DNA of 64,000 nt from Microvirga flavescens (GCF_003290125.1 NZ_QMKH01000001.1:434001-498000); one strand, 5' to 3'; shown: positions 33,992 to 42,804, counted from the stretch's first letter. The notes: generated by a model from the sequence alone, not told the origin. Made by a program: numbers and translations.

Positions 33992-34396
33992 GGCCGCCGC
34001 CGCTTCGATGGCTTCCATGTCCTCGTCGGAGAGGCCGAAATGGTGGCCGATTTCGTGCACGAGGACGTGGGTGACGAGATCGCTCAACGTCTCCTCGTGC
34101 TCCGCCCAGTAATCGAGGATCGGGCGGCGGTAGAGCCAGACCATGTTGGGGAATTGCCCCGTCTGCATCACGGCCTGCCCTTGTGCGAGACCGATGCCGC
34201 GAAAGAGGCCGAGGAGATCGAAGGGGCTCTCGAATCCCATTTCTTGCAACGTCTCGTCGTCGGGAAAATCCTCGATGCGGATGACGACCCCGTCGCACAA
34301 CCGACGGAACTCTTCCGGCAGGCGCCTGAACGCATCATGCGCGAGGGCTTCCATCTCATCGAGGGAGGGTGCCTGACAGTTCGCCCAGTCTCTCAT
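33989..34396 (-). CDS. Zincin-like metallopeptidase family protein
   Basis: The 135-residue protein has a C-terminal HExxH motif in VLVHEIGHHFGLSDEDM with the third ligand Asp, which is the signature of the small 'possible zinc metallopeptidase' family (Zincin_1 type). The N-terminal half (MEALAHDAFRRLPEEFRRLC, VIRIEDFPDDETLQEMG) is also typical. The start at 34396 gives family length; upstream frame exists to 34462. These proteins are cytoplasmic with unknown targets. Confidence 0.86.
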   Translation of the reverse strand: MRDWANCQAPSLDEMEALAHDAFRRLPEEFRRLCDGVVIRIEDFPDDETLQEMGFESPFDLLGLFRGIGLAQGQAVMQTGQFPNMVWLYRRPILDYWAEHEETLSDLVTHVLVHEIGHHFGLSDEDMEAIEAAAA

Positions 34397-34436
34397 GCGA
34401 TGAATGTTCCCGTGGGGATGATCTTGCGGATCATGT

Positions 34437-34706
34437 TCACAGCAAGCCCAGTTGGTAGGCAAGCCACAGGCTCAACACCACGACGCCGATGAGCGAAAGA
34501 GAGCGGCCGATGCGGCGGCCCCACAATTCGATGGGATCCGTGCCGCCGCCTTCCGCATCGCCGATGGCGTCCTTCGCGGAGAAATGATCGCGCATGCGCT
34601 CGCCCATGCGGGAGAGCGAGGAGGAGCCGAGGGTTTCCGAATCCCGCGCGACGCGCTCAAGCGCTTCACGGGATTCCTGTTCGCGATCCTTCGGCTCCGG
34701 ATTCAC
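34437..34706 (-). CDS. Small hypothetical protein with C-terminal membrane helix
   Basis: The 89-residue product is read from the GTG at 34706, one base after the leuC stop, so it is probably translated from the leuC message. A highly charged N-terminal part (PEPKDREQESREALERVARD) is followed by a C-terminal helix (SLSLIGVVVLSLWLAYQLGL) ending the protein, i.e. tail-anchored topology. No family recognised. The start could be a later ATG (MGERMRDHF). Confidence 0.6.
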   Translation of the reverse strand: MNPEPKDREQESREALERVARDSETLGSSSLSRMGERMRDHFSAKDAIGDAEGGGTDPIELWGRRIGRSLSLIGVVVLSLWLAYQLGLL

Positions 34707-34707
34707 A

Positions 34708-36114
34708 TTACGCCCACTGGCGAATGTCCACGAACCGGCCCGCAATCGCCGCTGCCGCCGCCATCGCGGGGGAGACGAGGTGCGTGCGGCCCTTGAAGCC
34801 CTGACGGCCCTCGAAGTTGCGGTTCGAGGTGGAGGCGCAGCGCTCGCCCGGCGACAGCCGGTCGGCGTTCATGGCGAGGCACATGGAGCAGCCGGGTTCG
34901 CGCCAGTCGAAACCGGCGGCCTTGAAGATCTTGTCGAGCCCTTCGGCCTCTGCCTGCATCTTCACGATGCCGGAGCCGGGCACGATCATAGCGTTGACCG
35001 CCTCGTGAACCTGTCTGCCCTCAACGACCTTCGCCACGGCGCGCAAGTCCTCGATGCGGCCGTTGGTGCACGAGCCGATGAACACGCGGTTGAGCGCGAT
35101 GTCGGTGATCTTCGTGCCGGGCTTCAGGCCCATGTATTCGAGCGCGCGCCACTTGGAGAGACGCTTGTTCTCGTCCTGAATGTCATCCGGGTTCGGCACC
35201 ACGCCGGCGACCGAGATCACGTCCTCAGGGCTCGTGCCCCAGGTGACGATGGGCGGCAGGTTCGCGGCGTCGAGCTTGAGCTCGGTGTCGAAGAACGCGC
35301 CTTCGTCTGTGCGCAAGGAGTCCCAATAACGCACCGCCGCATCCCACGCCTCGCCCTTCGGCGATTTCGGACGGTCCTTGAGATAGGCATAGGTCTTCTC
35401 ATCAGGGGCGATCATGCCCGCACGCGCGCCGCCTTCGATGGCCATGTTGCAGACCGTCATGCGGCCTTCCATCGACAGCGAGCGAATGGCCTCGCCCGCA
35501 TATTCCATGACGTGGCCGGTGCCGCCGGCGGTGCCGGTTTCGCCGATGATGGAGAGGATGATGTCCTTCGCCGTCACGCCTTCCGGCAGCTTGCCGTCGA
35601 CAGTGACGCGGAAGTTCTTGGCCTTCTTCTGGATCAGCGTCTGCGTCGCCAGAACGTGCTCCACTTCCGACGTGCCGATGCCGTGCGCCAGCGAGCCGAA
35701 CGCCCCGTGGGTCGAGGTGTGGCTGTCGCCGCACACGATCGTCATGCCCGGCAACGTGAAGCCTTGCTCCGGGCCGACGACGTGCACGATGCCCTGACGC
35801 TGGTCGAGCTCGTTGTAATACTCGACGCCGAAATCCTTGGCGTTCTGCGCAAGCGTCGCCACCTGCGTCGCGGATTCGGGATCCTCGATGCCGTGCGAAC
35901 GGTCAGAGGTCGGCACGTTGTGATCGACCACGGCAAGGGTCTTGCCCGGCTGGCGAACCTTACGGCCCGTGACGCGTAGGCCCTCGAAGGCCTGAGGGCT
36001 CGTCACTTCGTGAACGAGGTGGCGGTCAATATAGAGAAGGCACGTCCCGTCATCCTGCCGGTCGACGACATGGTCGTCCCAGATTTTGTCGTAGAGGGTG
36101 CGGGCTTTGGCCAT
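34708..36114 (-). CDS. leuC: 3-isopropylmalate dehydratase large subunit
   Basis: This 468-residue aconitase-family protein holds the cluster-binding Cys residues in [13 protein letters not shown] and [10 protein letters not shown]. The start [17 protein letters not shown] and [11 protein letters not shown] are typical LeuC. It forms the Fe-S isopropylmalate isomerase with LeuD. A small membrane protein gene starts just after its stop. Confidence 0.97.
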   Translation of the reverse strand: MAKARTLYDKIWDDHVVDRQDDGTCLLYIDRHLVHEVTSPQAFEGLRVTGRKVRQPGKTLAVVDHNVPTSDRSHGIEDPESATQVATLAQNAKDFGVEYYNELDQRQGIVHVVGPEQGFTLPGMTIVCGDSHTSTHGAFGSLAHGIGTSEVEHVLATQTLIQKKAKNFRVTVDGKLPEGVTAKDIILSIIGETGTAGGTGHVMEYAGEAIRSLSMEGRMTVCNMAIEGGARAGMIAPDEKTYAYLKDRPKSPKGEAWDAAVRYWDSLRTDEGAFFDTELKLDAANLPPIVTWGTSPEDVISVAGVVPNPDDIQDENKRLSKWRALEYMGLKPGTKITDIALNRVFIGSCTNGRIEDLRAVAKVVEGRQVHEAVNAMIVPGSGIVKMQAEAEGLDKIFKAAGFDWREPGCSMCLAMNADRLSPGERCASTSNRNFEGRQGFKGRTHLVSPAMAAAAAIAGRFVDIRQWA

Positions 36115-36219
36115 TTTGTTGCGTCCGGAAGTTGGATATTATTCAAAACGGTCTTTACCCCGACTTATCGTCAGGGGAAAGGTGTCAGTTCGCCTCTGCG
36201 TTCGGCTTTTTCGGAAGTC

Positions 36220-36453
36220 CTAGAAAAAGCCTCGAATCCCATCCACCAATTTCATGAGGTCGGATGAGAAGCGCATGAGCCACAGGAAGAACATGCCGAG
36301 CATGACAAGGATGAAAACGGCCTGAACGGCCATCCTCATCCAAGGCCAGGGGATCAACCATCCGAGAAACATTAGGGCTACCGTTTCCTCGGAGCTCCCG
36401 TGGATTTTCCTGAGGACCCCTTTGTCGTACGGGCCAGGCTTCTCGTTTTCCAT
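36220..36453 (-). CDS. Small hypothetical membrane protein
   Basis: The 77-residue product from the ATG at 36453 starts MENEKPGPYDKGVLRKIHGS. Two hydrophobic stretches follow (ALMFLGWLIPWPWMRM and AVQAVFILVMLGMFFLWLM) before an amphipathic tail. No family recognised. GC content is lower than that of the neighbours. It lies between rplS and leuC on their strand, directly downstream of the rplS terminator. A competing frame at 36185-36472 on the same strand has no such organised hydrophobicity. Confidence 0.62.
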   Translation of the reverse strand: MENEKPGPYDKGVLRKIHGSSEETVALMFLGWLIPWPWMRMAVQAVFILVMLGMFFLWLMRFSSDLMKLVDGIRGFF

Positions 36454-36472
36454 CGACGATGTCCCGATGCAA

Positions 36473-36498
36473 AAAAGCGCGGCCGGAACCGCGCTTTC
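36473..36498 (-). terminator. Rho-independent terminator of rplS
   Basis: Stem AAAGCGCGG/CCGCGCTTT, followed on the minus strand by six T's. It lies 26 bases after the rplS stop. Confidence 0.88.
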
Positions 36499-36523
36499 GA
36501 AGCTTCGACGCTGACCGAGCAGC

Positions 36524-36895
36524 TTACTCGGCGGCGGTGGCCTTCTCGGCGCGCTCGGCGATACGGGCGGACTTGCCGCGACGGTCGCGCAGGTAATAGA
36601 GCTTGGCGCGGCGCACGGCGCCACGGCGAACGACCTTGATGGAGTCGATCATCGGCGAGTAGACCGGGAACACGCGCTCCACGCCCTCACCGTAGGAAAT
36701 CTTGCGGACCGTGAAGCTCTCATGGAGGCCGCCGCCGGAACGGGCGATGCAGACGCCTTCATAGGCCTGCACGCGGGAGCGCTCGCCTTCCTTGACCTTC
36801 ACGTTGACGATGACGGTATCGCCGGGCTGAAACTCGGGAATCGACTTGCCGAGCTTCTCGATCTGCTCTTTTTCGATCTGCTGAATGATGTTCAT
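36524..36895 (-). CDS. rplS: 50S ribosomal protein L19
   Basis: The 123-residue product from the ATG at 36895 (AGGAG upstream) has the L19 hallmarks [32 protein letters not shown] and [14 protein letters not shown]19 sits at the interface of the ribosomal subunits. It follows trmD after 230 bases, the usual end of the ffh-rpsP-rimM-trmD-rplS order. Ends in a strong terminator. Confidence 0.97.
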   Translation of the reverse strand: MNIIQQIEKEQIEKLGKSIPEFQPGDTVIVNVKVKEGERSRVQAYEGVCIARSGGGLHESFTVRKISYGEGVERVFPVYSPMIDSIKVVRRGAVRRAKLYYLRDRRGKSARIAERAEKATAAE

Positions 36896-37021
36896 TTTGA
36901 ACTCCTGCCGTTGCAAGGTCTCGGGCGAAGCCTGAGCCTTACTGGATTTCGGCGTCCTGTTTTAAGTTGAGGCGGCGGCTATACAGGGTTTTTGAAGGGT
37001 TGTCGAGCGGTGCGGTTCCGC

Positions 37022-37122
37022 GCGTGTCCGGGACGCCGGAGGTGATCCGGATCGCTCGCCGAGGAGCGCTATGTTCTGCTGACGATCCCGGGTTCCGCTA
37101 GCGCGGCCCCGGGATGACAGAA
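37022..37122. repeat. Intergenic palindromic repeat between trmD and rplS
   Basis: TGTCCGGGACGCCGGAGGTG with GATCCGGATCG and the matching GATCCCGGGTTCCG...CGGCCCCGGGATGAC. One copy of the GTCATCCC-flanked family; it breaks the trmD-rplS spacing. Confidence 0.7.
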
Positions 37123-37125
37123 GGC

Positions 37126-37809
37126 TCAGCGGCCCAGCAAATCCGGCCTTCTCTCCCGCGTGATCCGCTCGGCCTCCTCCCGCCGCCATTTCTCGATGGC
37201 GGCATGGTTGCCGGAGAGAAGAACGTCGGGAAGGGGCCGCCCCTCCCATTCGCGAGGCCTTGTGTATTGCGGATATTCGAGAAGGTTCGTCTCGAAGCTT
37301 TCCTCAAAGCCGGAGGCCTCCTTGCCCATCACGCCGGGGATGAGACGCACGCAGGCATCGAGCACGACCATCGCCGCCATCTCGCCGCCGGAGAGCACGT
37401 AATCGCCGATGGAGACCTCTTCGAGGTCGCGGCCTTCGATCACCCGCTCGTCCACGCCCTCGAAACGGCCACAGATGATGACGACGCCGGGACCCGCCGC
37501 GAGGTCGCGCACGCGGGCCTGCGTCAGCGGCTTGCCGCGCGGCGTCATGAGAAGTTTCGGGCGCGGATCGCCGGGCTGAACGGCATCGTCGATGGCGGCG
37601 GCGAGCACGTCGCAGCGCAGCACCATACCGACCCCGCCACCGGCAGGCGTATCGTCCACGTTCTTGTGACGGCCTATGCCATGATCGCGGATGTTGCGAG
37701 CCTCGAGACTCCACAGGCCGCGCTCCAACCCATCGCCTGAGAGCGAAATGCCGAGCGGGCCCGGAAACATTTCGGGATACAGGGTTAAGATCGTCGCCTT
37801 GAAGCTCAT
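37126..37809 (-). CDS. trmD: tRNA (guanine-N1)-methyltransferase
   Basis: The 227-residue enzyme from the ATG at 37809 begins [20 protein letters not shown]. It has the SPOUT trefoil-knot residues [22 protein letters not shown] and [11 protein letters not shown], where SAM binds, and [11 protein letters not shown]. It makes m1G37 in tRNAs. Its ATG overlaps the rimM stop (ATGA), so the two genes are translationally coupled. Confidence 0.97.
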   Translation of the reverse strand: MSFKATILTLYPEMFPGPLGISLSGDGLERGLWSLEARNIRDHGIGRHKNVDDTPAGGGVGMVLRCDVLAAAIDDAVQPGDPRPKLLMTPRGKPLTQARVRDLAAGPGVVIICGRFEGVDERVIEGRDLEEVSIGDYVLSGGEMAAMVVLDACVRLIPGVMGKEASGFEESFETNLLEYPQYTRPREWEGRPLPDVLLSGNHAAIEKWRREEAERITRERRPDLLGR

Positions 37810-38501
37810 GCCTCGTCCTCGCCCTGCGGTCTGGCGGGCTCGAAGAAATCTTCGGGCGTAACGACCGTCACGCATTTTTGCGCGAGATCAACATGCGGCA
37901 CGAAGGCTTTCACGAACGGCAGCAATGCCGTCGGGCCCTTCTGCAGCGGCGCGATTTCGAGAAGATCGCCGCCGCCGTAATTCGGCACGGCGACGATGGT
38001 GCCGATGGTCTCGCCCGCCTCGTTCTTGACAGCAAGGCCGATGAGATCGGCATGAAGAAATTCGTCTTCCTCAGCCTGAGGAAGTTTTTCGCGTTCAAGA
38101 TAGATTTGCACGCGATTGAGCGCCTCCGCGCCTTCGCGCGAGGAAACGCCTTCGACCTGCGTAATCAGCATGTCGGGCGCACCGCCAGGGGCGGGCCGCA
38201 GATTTTTCAGAACGATCTTTTGGCCGGCTTGCGTGAGCAGCGGCCCATAGGTGCCGATGGCCAGCGGATCGCCGGTCATGGATTTCAGCCGCACTTCGCC
38301 CTTCAGGCCATGCGCGCGACCGAACTCGCCGAGGAGGATCGACCCTCCCCCCTTTGCGGGGGAGGGTGGCGAGCGGAGCGAGCCGGGAGAGGGCGCGATC
38401 GACGTTGGAACGCCTCCCCTCTCCCGACCCTCGCTGATGCGAGGGCCACCCTCTCCCACAGAGGGGAGAGGGCCAGAATTGCGCCCCCGCTCCTTTTTCA
38501 T
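37806..38501 (-). CDS. rimM: Ribosome maturation factor RimM with a palindromic element translated in its N-terminus
   Basis: The 231-residue product contains a normal RimM from about residue 55 ([20 protein letters not shown] ... HADLIGLAV ... [15 protein letters not shown]). Residues 10-54 are instead Gly/Pro/Ser/Arg-rich ([20 protein letters not shown]) and are encoded by a palindromic repeat at 38342-38478. No ATG, GTG or TTG exists between the repeat and the RimM core, so translation must start at or before the repeat (ATG at 38501 or GTG at 38459). RimM assists 30S head maturation by binding S19. The extension should be tolerated as a flexible leader. It starts 5 bases after rpsP. Confidence 0.9.
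   Translation of the reverse strand: MKKERGRNSGPLPSVGEGGPRISEGRERGGVPTSIAPSPGSLRSPPSPAKGGGSILLGEFGRAHGLKGEVRLKSMTGDPLAIGTYGPLLTQAGQKIVLKNLRPAPGGAPDMLITQVEGVSSREGAEALNRVQIYLEREKLPQAEEDEFLHADLIGLAVKNEAGETIGTIVAVPNYGGGDLLEIAPLQKGPTALLPFVKAFVPHVDLAQKCVTVVTPEDFFEPARPQGEDEA
38342..38478. repeat. Palindromic repeat inside the rimM reading frame
   Basis: Arms GACCCTCCCCCCTTTGCGGG...GGGAGGGTGGCGAGCGGAGC and CCTCCCCTCTCCCGACCCTC...GAGGGCCACCCTCTCCC with GAGGGGAGAGGGCC form nested hairpins. This is a CCCTCTCCC-type element that is normally intergenic in Alphaproteobacteria. Confidence 0.8.
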
Positions 38502-38506
38502 GGTGC

Positions 38507-38869
38507 TTACGCAGCCTCGCCTTCAGACGGAGCCGCAGCGGCGGCAGCCTTGGCTTCGGCGCGCTCCTGGGCCTTCTTGCCCGGAACGGCCTTCTCAGGG
38601 TTGTTGCGCGGAGCGCGCTTCAGGAGGCCGGCGGCGTCGAGGAAGCGGAGCACGCGGTCGGTCGGCTGTGCGCCCTTGGCGAGCCAGGCCTTGATCTTCT
38701 CGATGTCGAGGGTGATGCGGGCGGCATCGTCCTTCGGCTTCATCGGGTCATAGGTGCCGACCTTCTCGATGAAGCGGCCATCGCGCGGGGAGCGCGAGTC
38801 GGCAATCACGATGCGGTAGTAAGGACGCTTCTTCGCGCCACCACGGGTCAGGCGGATTTTGAGGGACAT
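38507..38869 (-). CDS. rpsP: 30S ribosomal protein S16
   Basis: This 120-residue protein starts [20 protein letters not shown] and has [15 protein letters not shown], typical of S16. An Ala/Lys-rich C-terminal tail ([20 protein letters not shown]) is longer than in E. coli but common in alphaproteobacteria. ATG preceded by AGGAG. Part of the ffh-rpsP-rimM-trmD-rplS series. Confidence 0.97.
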   Translation of the reverse strand: MSLKIRLTRGGAKKRPYYRIVIADSRSPRDGRFIEKVGTYDPMKPKDDAARITLDIEKIKAWLAKGAQPTDRVLRFLDAAGLLKRAPRNNPEKAVPGKKAQERAEAKAAAAAAPSEGEAA

Positions 38870-38907
38870 GGGAAACTCCTGTTTAGTGTCCTTCGATTGA
38901 TCTTCGT

Positions 38908-38942
38908 GTCATCCCCGGCGCGCGAAGCGCGGGAATGACAAA
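38908..38942. repeat. Short palindromic repeat between ffh and rpsP
   Basis: GTCATCCCCGGCGCGCGAAG facing CGCGGGAATGAC; a compact single unit of the GTCAT/ATGAC family. Confidence 0.65.
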
Positions 38943-38944
38943 AC

Positions 38945-40498
38945 TCACTTCTTCTTCCCTCCGAACGGGAAGCCGCCGAGGCCCGGAAGCCCCGGAATCT
39001 TCGGCCCGCCGAGACCGGGCAGGCCGGGTGCTCCACCAAGGCCCTTCGGCATCGGGGGAAGAGCGCCGGTGCCAGGGAAGTCCGGCAGCTTGCCGCCCAT
39101 CTGCTTCTGCAGGGCTTCGATCTGTTCAGGCGAGGGCTGCGGCATGCCGCCTCCGATTCCGAACATTTTTCCAAGCGCGCCCGCCATGCCCTTGGCCTTG
39201 CCGCCGCCCATCATCTTCATGACGTCGGCCATCTGGCGGTGCATTTTGAGAAGCTTGTTGATGTCCTCGGGCTTCGTGCCGGAACCGGCGGCGATGCGCT
39301 TCTTGCGCGAGGCCTTCAGGATGTCCGGATTGCGGCGCTCGGCCGGCGTCATGGAATCGATGATGGCGCGCTGGCGCTTGATGACCTTGTCGTCGAGATT
39401 GGCGTTCTCGAGCTGCGATTTCATCTTCGCGACGCCGGGCAGCATGCCCATCAGGCCGCCGATGCCGCCGATCTTTTCCATCTGCGAGAGCTGATCGCGC
39501 AGATCCTCCAGATCGAACTTGCCCTTGCGCATCTTCTCCGCGATGCGCTGGGCCTTTTCGGCGTCGATATTCTCCGCCGCCTTCTCCACGAGGGAGACGA
39601 TGTCGCCCATGCCGAGAATGCGGTTGGCGACGCGCGAGGGATGAAACTCCTCCAGCGCATCGACCTTTTCGCCCGTGCCGATGAGCTTGATGGGCTTGCC
39701 CGTGACGGCGCGCATGGAAAGCGCCGCGCCGCCGCGCGCATCGCCGTCCATTCGCGTCAAAACGATGCCGGTGACGCCGAGCCGCTCGTCGAAGGCGCGC
39801 GCGGTGTTCACCGCGTCCTGGCCGGTGAGCGCATCGGCGACGAGCAACACTTCATGCGGATCGGTCGCGGCCTTCACCTCGGCCGCTTCGCGCATCAATT
39901 CTTCATCGATGGTGACGCGGCCCGCCGTGTCGAGCATGACGACGTCGAAACCGCCGAGCCGCGCGGCCTCCATCGCGCGCCGCGCGATCTGCACCGCCGA
40001 CTGGCCGGTGACGATGGGCAGCGTCTCGACGCCGACCTGCTTGCCGAGGACGGCAAGCTGTTCCATCGCGGCGGGGCGGCGCGTGTCGAGAGAAGCGAGC
40101 AGCACTTTACGCTTCTCGCGATCGCTCAAGCGCTTCGCGATCTTCGCCGTTGTCGTCGTCTTACCCGAGCCCTGCAGGCCGACCATGAGAATGGCGACGG
40201 GCGGCGTGGCGTTGAGGTCGATGACCTCCGCGTTCGCGCCCAGCATCTCGACGAGCTGGTCGTGAACGATTTTCACCACCTGCTGGCCGGGGGAAACCGA
40301 CTTGACGACCTCTGCGCCGACGGCTCGCGCGCGCACCTTGTCCGTGAAGGAGCGCACGACTTCGAGGGCAACGTCCGCTTCGAGAAGCGCGCGGCGCACT
40401 TCGCGCAAAGCGGCGTTCACATCCTCTTCCGTCAACGCGCCGCGGCGCGTGAGGCTGTTGAGAATATTGGAAAGCTTGTCGGAAAGGCCGTCGAACAT
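38945..40498 (-). CDS. ffh: Signal recognition particle protein Ffh
   Basis: This 517-residue SRP GTPase shows the N domain (MFDGLSDKLSNILNSLTRRG). The G domain has G1 GLQGSGKTTTTAKIA, DTAGR, TRMDGDARGG and GTGEKVDALEEF. The Met-rich M domain follows (MADVMKMMGGGKAKGMAGAL) with an RNA-binding helix region TPAERRNPDILKASRKKRIA. A GTG at 40507 overlapping the upstream stop is an alternative start. The C-terminal tail is Gly/Pro/Leu-rich (PGLPGLGGPKIPGLPGL), unusually long and low complexity. FtsY, its receptor, is encoded at 47307. Confidence 0.97.
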   Translation of the reverse strand: MFDGLSDKLSNILNSLTRRGALTEEDVNAALREVRRALLEADVALEVVRSFTDKVRARAVGAEVVKSVSPGQQVVKIVHDQLVEMLGANAEVIDLNATPPVAILMVGLQGSGKTTTTAKIAKRLSDREKRKVLLASLDTRRPAAMEQLAVLGKQVGVETLPIVTGQSAVQIARRAMEAARLGGFDVVMLDTAGRVTIDEELMREAAEVKAATDPHEVLLVADALTGQDAVNTARAFDERLGVTGIVLTRMDGDARGGAALSMRAVTGKPIKLIGTGEKVDALEEFHPSRVANRILGMGDIVSLVEKAAENIDAEKAQRIAEKMRKGKFDLEDLRDQLSQMEKIGGIGGLMGMLPGVAKMKSQLENANLDDKVIKRQRAIIDSMTPAERRNPDILKASRKKRIAAGSGTKPEDINKLLKMHRQMADVMKMMGGGKAKGMAGALGKMFGIGGGMPQPSPEQIEALQKQMGGKLPDFPGTGALPPMPKGLGGAPGLPGLGGPKIPGLPGLGGFPFGGKKK

Positions 40499-40503
40499 CA
40501 AAG

Positions 40504-40716
40504 TCACTCGCTGTTCTGGGCGGATTCAGCCCGGCGCACCTGAAGCGCATTCTCGAAATGGCGGATCGCCGTTTCGAACTTGTCGCGGCAGCCCGGATTG
40601 CAGAAGCCGACCACCGCACCGTGATAGAGGGTGAGCGAATCCGCCGCGATGGGTTTCCCCGACCACGGGCAGGTCTCGTTGACCGCATCCTCGATCCGCA
40701 ACGTGTCGTTCGACAT
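40504..40716 (-). CDS. Small zinc-ribbon (TRASH/YHS-like) protein
   Basis: The 70-residue product from the ATG at 40716 (GAGG upstream) contains ETCPWSGKPIAADSLTLYHG followed by VVGFCNPGCRDKFETAI. The C...C-x3-C arrangement with an aromatic-rich core resembles YHS/TRASH metal-binding domains. It lies directly upstream of ffh with stop/start overlap (GTGA for the GTG start of ffh), so it may be cotranscribed with it. Function unknown. Confidence 0.75.
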   Translation of the reverse strand: MSNDTLRIEDAVNETCPWSGKPIAADSLTLYHGAVVGFCNPGCRDKFETAIRHFENALQVRRAESAQNSE

Positions 40717-41113
40717 CGCCTCGCTTCCGTTCCCGCTCTTTCGCAGCCTCATCCTGAGGAGGACCGTCAGGTCCGTCTCGAAGGACGAGGCGTCTCCAGA
40801 GCCCACTAGACCCTCCTTCGAGACGCAGCCTTCGGCTGCTCCTCAGGATGAGGGTGGGTTCTCTTCATAGAGCAAAACCCAAAGACCAAGAGCGCCCGAG
40901 GGCGCATCGCGCTGTCGGACGTTGACCTCCAGCCTCACAGGGCTGGTCGGCGGCTCAAGGGCTCGCTCTACAGATTTCCGAAGTTCGGATACGCGCAAAA
41001 GGTTATGGAGTCAATGGAATGCGGGTCTGCGGACTGGAACGGACGCGCCTTGCCGGCTTGACCTGCAGGGCAAGAAAGTTTCACCTGCCCTCCCCCGCAA
41101 GGCGACCGCCAGC
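40717..41113. other. Intergenic region, 397 bases, with palindromic repeat
   Basis: Between the zinc-ribbon gene and the MBL gene (divergent). It is dominated by the repeat at 40745-40858. The remaining 250 bases include the pair GAGCGCCCGAGGGCGC at 40889-40904 but no convincing gene; an open frame from 40922 into the MBL gene is not needed for that protein. Confidence 0.6.
40745..40858. repeat. Palindromic repeat (CTCATCCTGAGGAG family)
   Basis: Arms CCTCATCCTGAGGAGGACCG and CTGCTCCTCAGGATGAGG enclose GTCTCGAAGGACGAGG and CCTCCTTCGAGAC. A repeat class well known from intergenic regions in Bradyrhizobium/Methylobacterium-type genomes. Confidence 0.8.
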
Positions 41114-42109
41114 ATGAAGCGCACCCGCAACCCCTATTACAACGGCCCTGTCACGGACCATTTCGACGGCATGCGTTTCTTCGCGCAGGAGCAGCCGGGA
41201 GACAAGACTCTGCCCGATCTCTGGCGCTGGCGGCGCGAGGGCGGAAGGGCGCAATGGCCTGCCGCCTATCCGAGCCCGTTTCAGGAAAAGCCGCCTGCCT
41301 CGTCGGATCGGTTGCGCATCACGCTCATCGGCCATGCCTCGTTTCTGGTCCAGGTCGCCGGGCTCAATCTTCTGGTCGATCCGGTTTTCGCAAAAAGGGC
41401 GAGTCCCCTTCCCTTCGCCGGACCGAAGCGGGTGAACGAACCCGGCGTCGCCTTTGAAGATTTGCCGCCGATCCATGCGGTGCTGATCACGCACAATCAC
41501 TACGACCATCTCGACATGGCCGCCATCGGACGCCTTTGGCGGCGGGACCGGCCGCGCTTCATCGCACCCCTAGGCAATGACGCTGTCATCCGCAGGCGGT
41601 ACCCGGAGATTGCCGTCGAAACGGGCGACTGGGGCACCTCGCTTTTTCTCGCAAACGGCGTGACCGCGCATTTCGAGCCGAGCTATCACTGGTCGGCGCG
41701 CGGCATGCGGGACCGTCGCATGGCCCTGTGGTGCGCCTATGTGCTCACCACGCCGCAGGGCGTTCTCTACCATGTGGGCGATACCGGCTTCGGCGACGGG
41801 GCGATCTTCTCCCGCATTCGCGAACGCTTCGGCGCGCCTCGCCTCGCACACCTGCCCATCGGCGCTTATGAGCCGCGCTGGTTCATGCAGCCGCAGCACA
41901 TGAATCCGGACGAGGCCGTGAAGGCCTTTCGCCTTCTCGGCGCGACACAGGCGCTCGGTCACCATTGGGGCACGTTCCAGCTGACGAACGAGGCTATCGA
42001 GGAACCGCCGCAAGCGCTTGCCGCCGCTCTGCGGGAAGCTGGAATTTCAGGCGAGACGTTCAGGGCCTTGCGGCCCGGCGAGGTCTGGGAACTTCGCTCA
42101 ATCGGATAA
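41114..42109 (+). CDS. MBL-fold metallo-hydrolase, NAPE-PLD/UlaG-like
   Basis: The 331-residue product from the ATG at 41114 opens KRTRNPYYNGPVTDHFDGMR, the usual start of bacterial NAPE-PLD-like proteins. It has the zinc motif THNHYDHLD (HxHxDH), GHASFLVQVAGLNLLVDPVF, HVGDTGFGDG and a late His (ALGHHWGTF). Members hydrolyse phospholipid-type or other phosphodiester substrates; the bacterial substrates are mostly unknown. Its 3' end overlaps the convergent gene by 12 bases. Confidence 0.88.
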   Translation: MKRTRNPYYNGPVTDHFDGMRFFAQEQPGDKTLPDLWRWRREGGRAQWPAAYPSPFQEKPPASSDRLRITLIGHASFLVQVAGLNLLVDPVFAKRASPLPFAGPKRVNEPGVAFEDLPPIHAVLITHNHYDHLDMAAIGRLWRRDRPRFIAPLGNDAVIRRRYPEIAVETGDWGTSLFLANGVTAHFEPSYHWSARGMRDRRMALWCAYVLTTPQGVLYHVGDTGFGDGAIFSRIRERFGAPRLAHLPIGAYEPRWFMQPQHMNPDEAVKAFRLLGATQALGHHWGTFQLTNEAIEEPPQALAAALREAGISGETFRALRPGEVWELRSIG

Positions 42110-42703
42110 CGCGACGCAGCGGGTAACGCTCTGCTCGGCAAGCTGTCGCGTGGACAGGTCGAAGGTCACCCTTTTCTGAACCACCGCTATAGCGTCGTCG
42201 AACATCTTCTTGAGCTTGGCTGGGTTGTAATACTCAGGGCAGTTCTTCTTCGTTGGCTTTATATCGGTCCCTTGCCAGAAGGAGATGTGGGAATCGTCGA
42301 CGACGTCCACCTCGTCGGGACTGCCCAGTTCATCGTTGCTGGAGCGCGTCTTGAGGTCGATCGTGAGCAGATACGATGTCGTGACGCCGACACCCTGGTC
42401 ACGCTGGACGACCAGCAGATCGTCTTTCAAAATCACGAAGCGATAAGTCCGATCATCGTCGCTATGCGTCGTGTCCAGATCGCTGAAGTCTTGCGGCTGC
42501 GGGTCGAAGCGGCAGGGCGTCTCCTGCGAAGAAGACGATTTCGGTTTGACGAGGAAATCGGGAAACTCGCCGTTTCGCTCATATTCCACGATCAGATAGC
42601 CCGCATTCGAGTAGCACTGAGGAGAAGCTTCTCCCGCCACCGCCAAGACGGGCAGAGTTATCATAAGCAATGAACCGGCGAGCCGACCAAGCGCCTCGAT
42701 CAT
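42098..42703 (-). CDS. Hypothetical secreted protein, low GC
   Basis: The 201-residue protein has a signal peptide (MIEALGRLAGSLLMITLPVL, cleavage after AVA). An acidic mature domain carries Cys near the start (SPQCYSN), in ETPCRFDP, in KNCPEYYNPA, and near the end (VTRCVALSD), so two disulfides are possible. No family recognised. GC (about 52%) is well below that of its neighbours. The last 12 bases overlap the end of the MBL gene, tail to tail. Confidence 0.72.
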   Translation of the reverse strand: MIEALGRLAGSLLMITLPVLAVAGEASPQCYSNAGYLIVEYERNGEFPDFLVKPKSSSSQETPCRFDPQPQDFSDLDTTHSDDDRTYRFVILKDDLLVVQRDQGVGVTTSYLLTIDLKTRSSNDELGSPDEVDVVDDSHISFWQGTDIKPTKKNCPEYYNPAKLKKMFDDAIAVVQKRVTFDLSTRQLAEQSVTRCVALSD

Positions 42704-42804
42704 GGTGCTCTCCGCAAAAGGGATTTCCCGAGCATCCTGTATCAGGCAAAAGGCAAAATTAGCAACTTTATATCATCTAAGGTCGACTTCCGTCCCAACC
42801 CTCG

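Noticed and set aside
36185-36472. 95-codon minus-strand frame over the small membrane protein
   Set aside because: The other frame encodes an organised two-helix protein; this one is His/Arg-rich without structure.
40922-41113. N-terminal extension of the MBL hydrolase by 64 codons
   Set aside because: The family starts at about KRTRNPYYNGP; the extension is Arg/Ser-rich and reads through an intergenic stretch.
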